A DNA stretch of 64,000 bases, from the NCBI RefSeq assembly GCF_900108475.1, contig NZ_FNWO01000001.1, forward strand, positions 62,001 to 126,000, read 5' to 3'. Position 1 is the first letter of the stretch. Every line of letters starts with the position of its first letter. The stretch is from Magnetospirillum fulvum. Its GTDB lineage: Bacteria > Pseudomonadota > Alphaproteobacteria > Rhodospirillales > Magnetospirillaceae. The position numbers were made by a program, and so were the translations under genes. Below the pieces are notes generated by a model, which was given only the letters and a program-made list of their open reading frames with translations, ran no database searches and was not told the origin of the DNA. Of the stretch, positions 47,821 to 55,947 are shown in pieces.

Positions 47821-48096
47821 ATGAACAAGCAGGATCTGGTGAGCAAGGTCGCTGAATTGAGCGGTCTGTCCAAGGCTGTCGCGGAAACAGTGGTGTATGC
47901 GACATTCAATTCGATCACCGAAGCGCTGAAGAGCGGCGATGAAGTCCGACTGGTCGGATTCGGGACGTTTTCGGTAAGCGAGCGCGCCGCTAAGGAAGGT
48001 CGCAACCCCCGTACCGGCGCGCCGATCAATATTGCCGCCTCAAAGGCGCCGAAATTCACTGCCGGTAAGGGTCTGAAGGACGCCGTCAACGGCTAA
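47821..48096 (+). CDS. hup: HU-family DNA-binding protein
   Basis: Histone-like protein of 91 aa: MNKQDLVSKVAELSGLSK start, the GDEVRLVGFGTFSV dimer strand and the DNA-clamping arm GRNPRTGAPINI with the intercalating proline in the RTGAPI context. It compacts DNA and helps replication and recombination. The upstream in-frame extension to 47623 was rejected because the ATG at 47821 gives the exact HU start. The usual lon neighbour is absent. A strong hairpin follows. Confidence 0.96.
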   Translation: MNKQDLVSKVAELSGLSKAVAETVVYATFNSITEALKSGDEVRLVGFGTFSVSERAAKEGRNPRTGAPINIAASKAPKFTAGKGLKDAVNG

Positions 48097-48127
48097 AGCC
48101 GTTCTGAACGTCCCGGACCTACGGCAG

Positions 48128-48160
48128 CGCCCCCCGCTTCGATATCGGGGGGCGATTTCA
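48128..48160 (+). terminator. Terminator hairpin downstream of hup
   Basis: A perfect 9-bp stem CGCCCCCCG / CGGGGGGCG (48128-48136 and 48146-48154) with a 9-base loop is followed by ATTTCAT. The T-run is short. It lies 31 bases after the hup stop, between hup and the convergent potI. Confidence 0.65.
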
Positions 48161-48194
48161 TATCCGGGCAGGGATTTACCGCCTCGCGTCTCCG

Positions 48195-49049
48195 TCAGAC
48201 CGGCTGCGGCGAGGTGACGGTGGGGCGGTGACGCTCGTCGCGATCGCGACTGAGCATCACCCGCCCGGCAATCGCCATCGCCACCCCGACCAGCGCGACG
48301 ACGATCGTCGCCAGCGCGTTGATCTCGGGGCTGACGCCGAGACGGACCTTCGAGAAGATCACGATCGGCAACGGCGAGGCCCCCGGCCCAGAGACAAAGG
48401 CCGAGATCACCACGTCGTCGATCGACAAGGTGAACGCCAGCAACCATCCCGCCAGCAACGCCGGAGCGATGATCGGCAAGGTGATGACCAGGAACACCTT
48501 GGCCGGACGCGCGCCTAAATCCATCGCCGCCTCTTCCAGCGAGGCGTCCATCTGAGCCAGCCGCGACTGCACCACCACGGTGACGAAAGACAGGCTGAAC
48601 GTGACGTGGGCGATGACGATGGTGGTCATCGAGCGGCCCTGGGGCCAGCCGATCGCCTGCTCCATCGCGACAAACAGCAGCAGCATGGCCAGACCGGTGA
48701 TGATTTCCGGCATCACCAGCGGGGCCGCGATCATTCCGGTGAACAGAGTCCGGCCACGAAACCGGCGGAACCGCACCAGCACCACCGCCGCCAATGTCCC
48801 GAGAATAGTGGCGATGGTCGCGTTGGCGAAGGCAACCTGAAGACTGAGCCACGCCGCGTCGAGGACTTTTTCATCCTGGAGCAGTTCGCCATACCATTTG
48901 AACGAAAAGCCGCCCCACACCGTCACCAGACGGGAGGCATTGAATGAATAGATGATCATGACGACGATCGGGACGTACAGAAAGGCATAGGCCAGCGACA
49001 GCAGGCCATACAGCGCCAGCGCCCGGTTGCGCCCCCAGCCGGTGCTCAT
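48195..49049 (-). CDS. potI: Putrescine/spermidine ABC transporter permease PotI
   Basis: Permease of 284 aa with six helices and the EAA coupling loop EEAAMDLGARPAKVFLVITLP. The N-terminus (YAFLYVPIVVMIIYSFNASR) is typical of PotC/PotI. The start ATG 49049 overlaps the potH stop by 4 bases; the Gly-rich extension upstream is inside potH. Last gene of potFGHI. Confidence 0.94.
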   Translation of the reverse strand: MSTGWGRNRALALYGLLSLAYAFLYVPIVVMIIYSFNASRLVTVWGGFSFKWYGELLQDEKVLDAAWLSLQVAFANATIATILGTLAAVVLVRFRRFRGRTLFTGMIAAPLVMPEIITGLAMLLLFVAMEQAIGWPQGRSMTTIVIAHVTFSLSFVTVVVQSRLAQMDASLEEAAMDLGARPAKVFLVITLPIIAPALLAGWLLAFTLSIDDVVISAFVSGPGASPLPIVIFSKVRLGVSPEINALATIVVALVGVAMAIAGRVMLSRDRDERHRPTVTSPQPV

Positions 49050-49954
49050 CGTGTTCCCTCCGTCGCCTGCCCCTGAAGGCGCTGAAAGATCATCACCGGC
49101 ACCACCAGCAGAACCAGCATCGCCACCGCCACCGCCGACGCAACCGGCCAATCCCGGTTGTCAAAGAACTCGGCCCACAAGATTTTGCCAATCATCAGGG
49201 TATCGGGTCCGCCCAGCAGGTCGGGAATGACGAACTCGCCGACCGCCGGGATGAACACCAGCAGCGAGCCTGCGACGATTCCCGGCATCGACAGCGGAAG
49301 CGTCACTGAAATGAACGCCTGGAATGGGCGGCAGCCCAGATCGGCCGCCGCTTCCAGCAACGACATATCCATCTTTTCCAAGGTGGCGAACAGAGGCAGC
49401 ACCATGAAGGGCAGATACGAATAGACCATGCCGATCAGCACGGCCAGATCGGTTTCGAGAATCTGCAACGGGGTATCAATCACGCCGAGCCACAGCAGCA
49501 GACCGTTCAGCAGACCTTCGGTCTTCAGAATGCCGATCCAGGCATAGACCCGGATCAGAAACGAGGTCCAGAACGGCAGCGCCACCAGCAAAAGCAGCAG
49601 GTTGCGGACCGAGTGCGACGACCGCGCGATCGCATAAGCGGCGGGATAGCCCAGCAACAGGCAGCAAAAGGTGGCGATTGCCGCCAGCCGCAACGAATTG
49701 AGATAAGCGAACGCATACAATTCATCGCCAAACAAGGTGCCGAAGCTGCCCAGCGCGATCCGAATCGTCAGAACCGCATCCTCGCCCCACTCCAGCAACG
49801 GGGTATAGGGCGGAATCCCCATGATCGCCTGGGACAGGCTGATCTTGATCACGATCAGGAACGGCACCAGGAAGAACACCACCAACCAGGCATAAGGCGG
49901 CAGTCCGACCAGCAATCGGCCCCAGCGGCGAACCGCGCGGTCGAGCGCCGTCAT
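49046..49954 (-). CDS. potH: Putrescine/spermidine ABC transporter permease PotH
   Basis: Permease of 302 aa with six helices, the LPPYAWLVVFFLVPFLIV first segment of the PotB/PotH group and the coupling loop EAAADLGCRPFQAFISVTLP. ATG 49954 overlaps the potG stop by 4 bases (ATGA); the frame upstream belongs to potG sequence. Partner of PotI and PotG. Confidence 0.94.
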   Translation of the reverse strand: MTALDRAVRRWGRLLVGLPPYAWLVVFFLVPFLIVIKISLSQAIMGIPPYTPLLEWGEDAVLTIRIALGSFGTLFGDELYAFAYLNSLRLAAIATFCCLLLGYPAAYAIARSSHSVRNLLLLLVALPFWTSFLIRVYAWIGILKTEGLLNGLLLWLGVIDTPLQILETDLAVLIGMVYSYLPFMVLPLFATLEKMDMSLLEAAADLGCRPFQAFISVTLPLSMPGIVAGSLLVFIPAVGEFVIPDLLGGPDTLMIGKILWAEFFDNRDWPVASAVAVAMLVLLVVPVMIFQRLQGQATEGTR

Positions 49955-51093
49955 CTTGTCAGCACCATGGCGTTGGCAGGATGCCACGCCAGATGGACCT
50001 CGTCTTCCCAGGTCAGTTCCTGTTCGCCGGTATGGCGAAGATTGGTGCGCAGCACCTCGACCCGCCGACCCGACGGCAAGGCGATATGATAGATCGACAC
50101 ATCGCCAAGATAGGCGATATCGGCAACGACACCCTTGACCCCGTTCATCGTCTCGGACGGGCTTTCGCGCTGGACCACCATCTTTTCGGGGCGGACCATC
50201 ACCGTCACCGGAGCGCCGACCGGGACTGAACCGCTGTGCGAGATCGACAGATCGCGTTCCAGTTCGGGGCAGGTGACGACGAGCAGATCGTGATTGTCCG
50301 ACGCCACCACCCCTTCAAACATGTTGGCGGCACCAATGAAATCGGCGACGAAGCGGGTGCCGGGATATTCGTAGATTTCGACCGGAGTACCGACCTGTTC
50401 CAGGCATCCCGAATTCATCACCGCGATGCGGCTGGACATCGTCATCGCCTCGCCCTGATCGTGGGTGACCATGACGAAGGTAATGCCGACCCGTTCCTGA
50501 ATGCCGACCAGTTCAAGCTGGGTCCGCTCGCGCAACTGGCGGTCGAGCGCCGCCAGCGGCTCGTCGAGCAATAGAACTTTGGGTTCCTTGGCCAGACAGC
50601 GCGCCAGCGCGACGCGCTGGCGCTGGCCCCCCGATAATTGGTGCGGCTTGCGACCACCAAAGCGGCTCATCTGCACCAGATCGAGAACGTCACGGACCTT
50701 TTCGCGAATCCGCGGCTTAGGCACCCCATCCTGCTTCAGTCCGAAGGCGACGTTCTGTTCCACCGTCATATGGGGAAACAGCGCATAGGACTGGAACATC
50801 ATGTTGACCGGCCGCTCATAGGGCGGGATCGCCGAAACGTCGGTTCCGTCGATGAAAATCCGCCCCGAAGTCGGGGTTTCGAATCCGGCCAGCATCCGCA
50901 GCAACGTCGTCTTGCCGCAGCCCGACGCGCCGAGCAGCGAGAAGAACTCGCCGGCGTGGATGGAGAGATCGACCTGATCGACCGCGACGAAGTCGCCGAA
51001 CCGTTTCGAGACAGCCTCGAAACGGATCAGCGGCACCGCGTCAGGATCGGTCCAGGGCGAGAAGGTCGGGCGTTGGGCAACCGTCTGGGCCAT
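49951..51093 (-). CDS. potG: Putrescine/spermidine ABC transporter ATP-binding protein PotG
   Basis: ATPase of 380 aa: Walker A GASGCGKT, Q-loop MMFQSYALFPHMTV, signature LSGGQRQR, Walker B VLLLDEPLAALD, then a C-terminal TOBE_2 domain from about residue 280. Length and sequence fit PotG/PotA. It follows potF with a 28-base gap and overlaps potH by 4 bases. Confidence 0.95.
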   Translation of the reverse strand: MAQTVAQRPTFSPWTDPDAVPLIRFEAVSKRFGDFVAVDQVDLSIHAGEFFSLLGASGCGKTTLLRMLAGFETPTSGRIFIDGTDVSAIPPYERPVNMMFQSYALFPHMTVEQNVAFGLKQDGVPKPRIREKVRDVLDLVQMSRFGGRKPHQLSGGQRQRVALARCLAKEPKVLLLDEPLAALDRQLRERTQLELVGIQERVGITFVMVTHDQGEAMTMSSRIAVMNSGCLEQVGTPVEIYEYPGTRFVADFIGAANMFEGVVASDNHDLLVVTCPELERDLSISHSGSVPVGAPVTVMVRPEKMVVQRESPSETMNGVKGVVADIAYLGDVSIYHIALPSGRRVEVLRTNLRHTGEQELTWEDEVHLAWHPANAMVLTR

Positions 51094-51121
51094 GCTCGTG
51101 ATTTCCGCGTCTCAACCGGCC

Positions 51122-52228
51122 TTAACGGCCGGTCTTGACGCTGGTCCACAGGCGGGTGCGCTCACGCTCCTTCGCCAGATCGGCGGGGGGAACCTGAAAC
51201 TCCTTCGCCACCACCTCAGCCGGCGGATAGATCACCGGATCGGCAACGATTTCCTTTTTCATCAGCGGCTTGGCGGCCGGAACCGCGTTGGCGTACCCGG
51301 TGGTGTCGCTGATTGCCGCAATGATCTCGGGCTGCAACAGGAAGTCGATGAACTTATGGGCGTTGTCGGGATGCGGGGCATCGGCCGGGATCGCGGCGGC
51401 GTCGATGTTCACCACCGCTCCTTCCTTGGGGATAATGATGGCGAGATGAACGCCCTTATTGGCCTCGTTGGCGCGGTTGCGCGCCTGAACCAGATCACCG
51501 ACATAGCCCTGGGCCAAGCAGGTGTCGCCATTGGCAATGTCGTTGATATACTTCGAGGAATGGAAGTATTTCAGCGAGGGACGGATCGCCTTGACCGTCT
51601 CGGCGGCCAGCTTCAGATCCTCGGTGGCGAGGCTGGCGCCGTTATGGCCGCGATACAGCAGGGCCGCAGCGAACACTTCGGTCGGCGTATCAAGCAGGCT
51701 GACGCCGCAGCTCTTCGCCTTCGACACGATCGCCGGATCGAACAGCACCGACCAGCTATCGGGCTTCAGGCCGGGCGCGACCTTGGCCAGCTTGTCGATG
51801 TTATAGGCGATGCCGGTGGCGGCGATCATATAGGGGACAGCGTAGAGGTTGCCGGGATCGGAAACGCTGTCGAGCGTCTTCATCACCGCCGGATCGAGGT
51901 TGCCGTAATGGGTCAGCTTGGACTTGTCGAGCTTGCGATAGGTTCCGGCCTTGATCTGCTGTGCCAGGAACGGCGAAGCGGACGGAAACACGACGTCATA
52001 GCCCGAACGACCGGCCTGGAGCTTGGTCGACAGGATCTCATTGCCGTCATAGACGTCGTAATTCACCTTGATGCCGGTCGCTTGAGTGAATTTCTCCAAC
52101 GTATCCGGCGCGACATAGTCGGACCAGTTGTAGACGTTAAGAACCTTCTCCTCTTCGGCGCGCGCCGAGAAGGACAGAATCGAAGCCGTCGCCGCCAGGG
52201 CCACGAGACCGGTAAAGCCAAGACGCAT
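51122..52228 (-). CDS. potF: Polyamine-binding periplasmic protein PotF
   Basis: Protein of 368 aa with a signal peptide cleaved after ARA (about residue 24). The mature start LNVYNWSDYVAPDTLEKF is the classic PotD/PotF motif for putrescine-type ligands; SASPFLAQQIKAG and TGIAYNIDKL follow. First gene of potFGHI, which imports polyamines. A perfect TTGACA box lies about 100 bases upstream. Confidence 0.95.
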   Translation of the reverse strand: MRLGFTGLVALAATASILSFSARAEEEKVLNVYNWSDYVAPDTLEKFTQATGIKVNYDVYDGNEILSTKLQAGRSGYDVVFPSASPFLAQQIKAGTYRKLDKSKLTHYGNLDPAVMKTLDSVSDPGNLYAVPYMIAATGIAYNIDKLAKVAPGLKPDSWSVLFDPAIVSKAKSCGVSLLDTPTEVFAAALLYRGHNGASLATEDLKLAAETVKAIRPSLKYFHSSKYINDIANGDTCLAQGYVGDLVQARNRANEANKGVHLAIIIPKEGAVVNIDAAAIPADAPHPDNAHKFIDFLLQPEIIAAISDTTGYANAVPAAKPLMKKEIVADPVIYPPAEVVAKEFQVPPADLAKERERTRLWTSVKTGR

Positions 52229-52301
52229 CGCCTACACCCCTTCTACTCGATGGAGACAGAGGACTCCCTCCGGCACGCCCCCAAGGCCCCGGAACGGGGA
52301 G

Positions 52302-52331
52302 AGTTTTCCGGGCAGTTTCGCACCTTGTCAA
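52302..52331 (-). promoter_or_regulatory. Predicted promoter of potFGHI
   Basis: On the minus strand TTGACA (52326-52331) is a perfect -35, followed after 18 bases by AAAACT (52302-52307), a weak -10. The leader to the potF ATG would be about 70 bases. It lies in the gap after the CheB-CheR kinase gene. Confidence 0.45.
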
Positions 52332-52366
52332 CGGGCAATCGGAGGCAAGCCCCCCTCCAGGCCGGA

Positions 52367-55300
52367 TCAGGTGCGATGAAGCAGCCGTTCGGTCGGAATG
52401 AGCATACTTACGGTTGTCCCAACCCCTTCCTCGCTCTCGATCGACAGGCAACCGCCATGCAACTCGATCAGCGATTTCGAGATCGGCAACCCCAGCCCGA
52501 CCCCTTCGCGTTCACGCACGGTACGCAAGCCGCCCTGCTCGAACGGCATCAGCACCCGCGACAGGTCGGCTGGCTTGATGCCGATGCCGGTATCGCTGAC
52601 AAAAACACGCATTCCGTGCTGATCGACCCGGGCCGAAACCGTCACCCGACCGCCCGGTTGGGTGAATTTCAGCGCGTTGCCGACCAGATTGAACAGCACC
52701 CGCTGAATCGCGGTCAGATCGCCATGGACCCAGGGCAAATCATCGGGCAGATCGGTCAACAGATGGATGTCGCGTCGCTCGGCCTGGGACGACATCAGGC
52801 GCTGGGTCGCGGCGATCACCTCGTTGATCCGCACCGTCCCCTCGTGCAGGATGGTGCGCCCCGCTTCGATCACCGACATGTCGAGAACCTGACTGATCAG
52901 CGACAGCAGATGCTGGCCGCTATCGACGATAATATTGGCGTATTCGCGATAGCGTTCGTCGCCCAACGGTCCCCACATCTCGTCGGCCATCAATTGGGCA
53001 AACCCCAGCACCGCGTTCAGCGGCGTCCGCAATTCGTGGCTCATGTTGGCGAGGAAGTCTGACTTGGCGTTGTTGGCGGCCTCGGCCGCTTCCTTGGCCT
53101 CGCGCAATTCGATCTGGGTCGCGCGCAGATTGGCGATGGTCGCCTCGAGCTCGCGCTGGGTGACGCGAAGTTCCGTCTCGTCGATGAAGCTCATGATCGC
53201 CCCGGCGGTCTGATCGCGCAGGTCGCGATAGGGATAGACCCCTATCCGATAAAAGCGGCCATCGACCTCGACGATTTCTTCGTGCGAGGTGCTGCTGGCA
53301 ATCACGGTCACCAACAGCGCCTTCAGGTCGCGGATGTGGAACTGGCTGGGAACGGCCGTGATCATCTGCCCGGCGTCGGAGGGGAGCAGACCGAACATCC
53401 GCGCCGCCTGCGGGGTGAAGCGGGTGATTCGCAGCGACTTATCGACCACCAGCAGCGGGAAACCGATATTGTCCTGGATGTTTTGCAGATCGGCGTTGGC
53501 CCCGGCCAATTCGGCGGTGCGCACCTGCAACTCTTCATTGACGGTGGTCAGTTCCTCGTTGGTCGATTGCAGTTCTTCGTTCGAGGTTTCCAACTCCTCG
53601 TTCGAAGATTGCAGTTCCTCGTTGGCGGCCTGCAATTCCTCGTTCAGTGCCTGAAGCTCTTCGTTCGAGGTTTCCAATTCCTCGACCACGGTCTGGAGAT
53701 GCTCGCGGGTCGCGGTCAACTCCTGCTCAAGTTCAATCAGGCGGGCCTCGTTGCCGGATGGCAGCAAAGATTCCTCGCCGCCATCGGGAACCGGCAAATC
53801 GACCTTGTCACAGCTGATCAGAAACAAGGTCTCATGACCGCCCTCGCCCTTCAGCGGACGCACCGCGAGACGGGCGTACAGGTCGCCATCGCGAATTTTG
53901 AGATGACGTTTCGGTCCCATCGCCACCACCCCTTTTTCGCGGGCATGATGGACCAGGGCGCGCAGGTCGATACGGAAATCCTCGATGATCAGCTTGCCCA
54001 GATTCTGATTGGGCAAGCCCTGGGGAAAGCGGATAAACCCATCGACGTCGCCGTGATAATAAAGGATGTCGAGATTCTCGTTCACCGCAACGCTGGGCGG
54101 CATGCAAGACTCAATGAAGCCGTCGCGGACGATCGACTCGATTGATCCGGCACTGGTGGCCCGGCTGGCATCGACGGCGTCCGGCGGCTTGATTCGGAAC
54201 GCGCCAAACACAGGGTTGGTCGAGCGCGGCGCGACAATCCGCTTTTGGAAGATTTTCGAATTCGCCTTGACCGAGCGGAACAGATCGGCGCAATGGCCGA
54301 CGGATTCGGATTTTCCCAGGAAAAGATAGCCCTGGATCGACAGGGCATAGTGGAACATCTGGAAAATCCGGTCCTGAAGATCGGCATTAAAATAGATCAG
54401 GACATTGCGGCAACTGATCAGATCAACCTTGACGAACGGAGGGTCTTTGATCAGATCCTGGCGGGCAAAGACGACCATTTCGCGAACCGGCTTCTTGACC
54501 TGATAAATCTGCCCCATTGCGTCGAAATATTTGGACAGGAACGCCTTGTCCAGAGTCTCGACCGTCGTCGCCGAATAGGCCCCCTTGCGGGCATGGCGCA
54601 TCGCATCGAGGTCGATATCGGTGGCGAACACCTGAACCTTGTACTGCCCGATCGCTTCGCCCAACTGGTCGCTCAGCATCATCGCGAAGGAATAGGCTTC
54701 CTCGCCGGTGGCACAGGCCGGAACCCAGATGCGGATGCTGTCGCCCGGCTTCTTGGTAGCGAGCAGATCGGCCAGGGTCGCCTTGATGTCGTCAAACGCC
54801 TTGGTATCGCGAAAAAACGAGGTGACCGAGATCAGGATGTCCTTGCACAGCAAATCCAGTTCGGCCGGATTCCGCTGCACGAATTCAAGGTAGGAATCCA
54901 GCGTCTCGATCCGATTGGCCGCCATTCGCCGCTCCAGCCTGCGGCGGACGGTATTGGTCTTGTACTGGGTGAAATCGACGTCGGTCCGCTTGCGGACCAG
55001 CAGGAAGATTTCGTTGATGGTGTCTCTGGCCTCGGTATGCTCGGATTTCTGCACCACCACCGGGCGGGGAAAGCGCGAGATCGAGGCCAGTTCCGGCCCA
55101 ATCGCGTCGGGCGGCATCACCAGATCGACGCAGCCGGAATCGATCGCCGCTTTCGGCATCCCATCATATTTCGCGGTTTCGGGATCCTGCGCCACCGTCA
55201 GGCCGGCACAGGCCTTGATCGCGCGCATCCCGTGGGCGCCATCGCTGCCGGTCCCCGACAAAATCACCCCGATCGCCTGTTGTCCCAAATCCTCGGCCAG

Positions 55301-55762
55301 CGAGGAAAAGAACACATCGACCGACGGCTTGGGCCCCAGCGGTGCGGAGGGTTCTCGCAGCCACAAGGTCGCGTTCTTGACCCGGACGTCCTTGTTCGGC
55401 GGGGTGATGTAGATGGTGTTGGGCACCATCACCAGTCCGTCCTTGATCTCCTCGACCGGAAGCTTGGTCTCACGGCCGAGAAGCTGCACCATCATGCTGC
55501 GATATTGCGGCGACAGGTGCTGGACGATGACATAGGCCATCGTCGAGGATTGGGGAAGATTGGCGACGAACGGACGCAACGCTTCCAAGCCACCGGCTGA
55601 AGCCCCGATTCCGACGACAAATAGATCGTTCCGCCGACCGCGGGCCTTGCGTCCAGTCGGCGCAGTTGACGTGACCGGAGCGGACGATACGGGTGCCGCG
55701 TTCGCGGGGACCGTCGGGCGCGAAATATTGACCGACACTGCGTCTTCCTTAGGCCGTTTCAA
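52367..55762 (-). CDS. CheB-CheR-PAS-histidine kinase fusion protein
   Basis: Protein of 1131 aa. The CheB methylesterase region 46-230 has the triad S55 (GASAGG), H82 and D174 (GTGSDGA). CheR methyltransferase 245-510 has SFFRD, VPACATGEEAYSF and SCRNVLIYF. A PAS-like stretch about 550-650, a coiled coil 672-765 built of seven-residue NEEL repeats, PAS 766-865, HisKA H909 and HATPase with GVGLGLPISK follow. It lacks the CheB receiver. The start is probably TTG 55762 with GGAGGGGAGA upstream; GTG 55738 with AAGGAAG is an alternative. Divergent to another kinase gene. Confidence 0.93.
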   Translation of the reverse strand: MKRPKEDAVSVNISRPTVPANAAPVSSAPVTSTAPTGRKARGRRNDLFVVGIGASAGGLEALRPFVANLPQSSTMAYVIVQHLSPQYRSMMVQLLGRETKLPVEEIKDGLVMVPNTIYITPPNKDVRVKNATLWLREPSAPLGPKPSVDVFFSSLAEDLGQQAIGVILSGTGSDGAHGMRAIKACAGLTVAQDPETAKYDGMPKAAIDSGCVDLVMPPDAIGPELASISRFPRPVVVQKSEHTEARDTINEIFLLVRKRTDVDFTQYKTNTVRRRLERRMAANRIETLDSYLEFVQRNPAELDLLCKDILISVTSFFRDTKAFDDIKATLADLLATKKPGDSIRIWVPACATGEEAYSFAMMLSDQLGEAIGQYKVQVFATDIDLDAMRHARKGAYSATTVETLDKAFLSKYFDAMGQIYQVKKPVREMVVFARQDLIKDPPFVKVDLISCRNVLIYFNADLQDRIFQMFHYALSIQGYLFLGKSESVGHCADLFRSVKANSKIFQKRIVAPRSTNPVFGAFRIKPPDAVDASRATSAGSIESIVRDGFIESCMPPSVAVNENLDILYYHGDVDGFIRFPQGLPNQNLGKLIIEDFRIDLRALVHHAREKGVVAMGPKRHLKIRDGDLYARLAVRPLKGEGGHETLFLISCDKVDLPVPDGGEESLLPSGNEARLIELEQELTATREHLQTVVEELETSNEELQALNEELQAANEELQSSNEELETSNEELQSTNEELTTVNEELQVRTAELAGANADLQNIQDNIGFPLLVVDKSLRITRFTPQAARMFGLLPSDAGQMITAVPSQFHIRDLKALLVTVIASSTSHEEIVEVDGRFYRIGVYPYRDLRDQTAGAIMSFIDETELRVTQRELEATIANLRATQIELREAKEAAEAANNAKSDFLANMSHELRTPLNAVLGFAQLMADEMWGPLGDERYREYANIIVDSGQHLLSLISQVLDMSVIEAGRTILHEGTVRINEVIAATQRLMSSQAERRDIHLLTDLPDDLPWVHGDLTAIQRVLFNLVGNALKFTQPGGRVTVSARVDQHGMRVFVSDTGIGIKPADLSRVLMPFEQGGLRTVREREGVGLGLPISKSLIELHGGCLSIESEEGVGTTVSMLIPTERLLHRT
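53524..53690 (-). repeat. Coiled-coil heptad repeat region in the CheB-CheR kinase gene
   Basis: About eight imperfect 21-base units encode seven-residue blocks of the form (E/S/T)xNEELQ (residues about 691-747). Such regular NEEL repeats are typical of the linker in CheB-CheR-PAS proteins and predict a long parallel coiled coil. Confidence 0.8.
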
Positions 55763-55780
55763 TGTCTCTCCCCTCCATCA

Positions 55781-55805
55781 CCATAAATATTATGGGGACG
55801 TCCCC
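55781..55805. promoter_or_regulatory. Twin palindromes in the divergent kinase promoter region
   Basis: CCATAA-ata-TTATGG (55781-55795) abuts GGGGACGTCCCC (55794-55805), two perfect palindromes sharing two bases, in the 185-base AT-rich gap between two divergent kinase genes. The position fits an operator acting on one or both promoters. The regulator is unknown. A second AT-rich stretch with CCATATGG-like sequence lies at 55875-55897. Confidence 0.45.
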
Positions 55806-55947
55806 TTATTTTTTCCATAAACAAAGCGACCACGTGCTTCTGAAGATTCCAGATTGATTGCGACACACCAATGACCATATAGATATATGCCATATGGGTT
55901 AGATAACTTCGATGTCCTGCGCAATTTGTTCCCGTTAAACTCTACCG

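Noticed and set aside
53524-53690. Classical MCP methylation sites in the NEEL coiled coil
   Set aside because: The Glu pairs do not match the small-small-x-x-E/Q-E/Q consensus; kept only as a hypothesis that CheR may act there.
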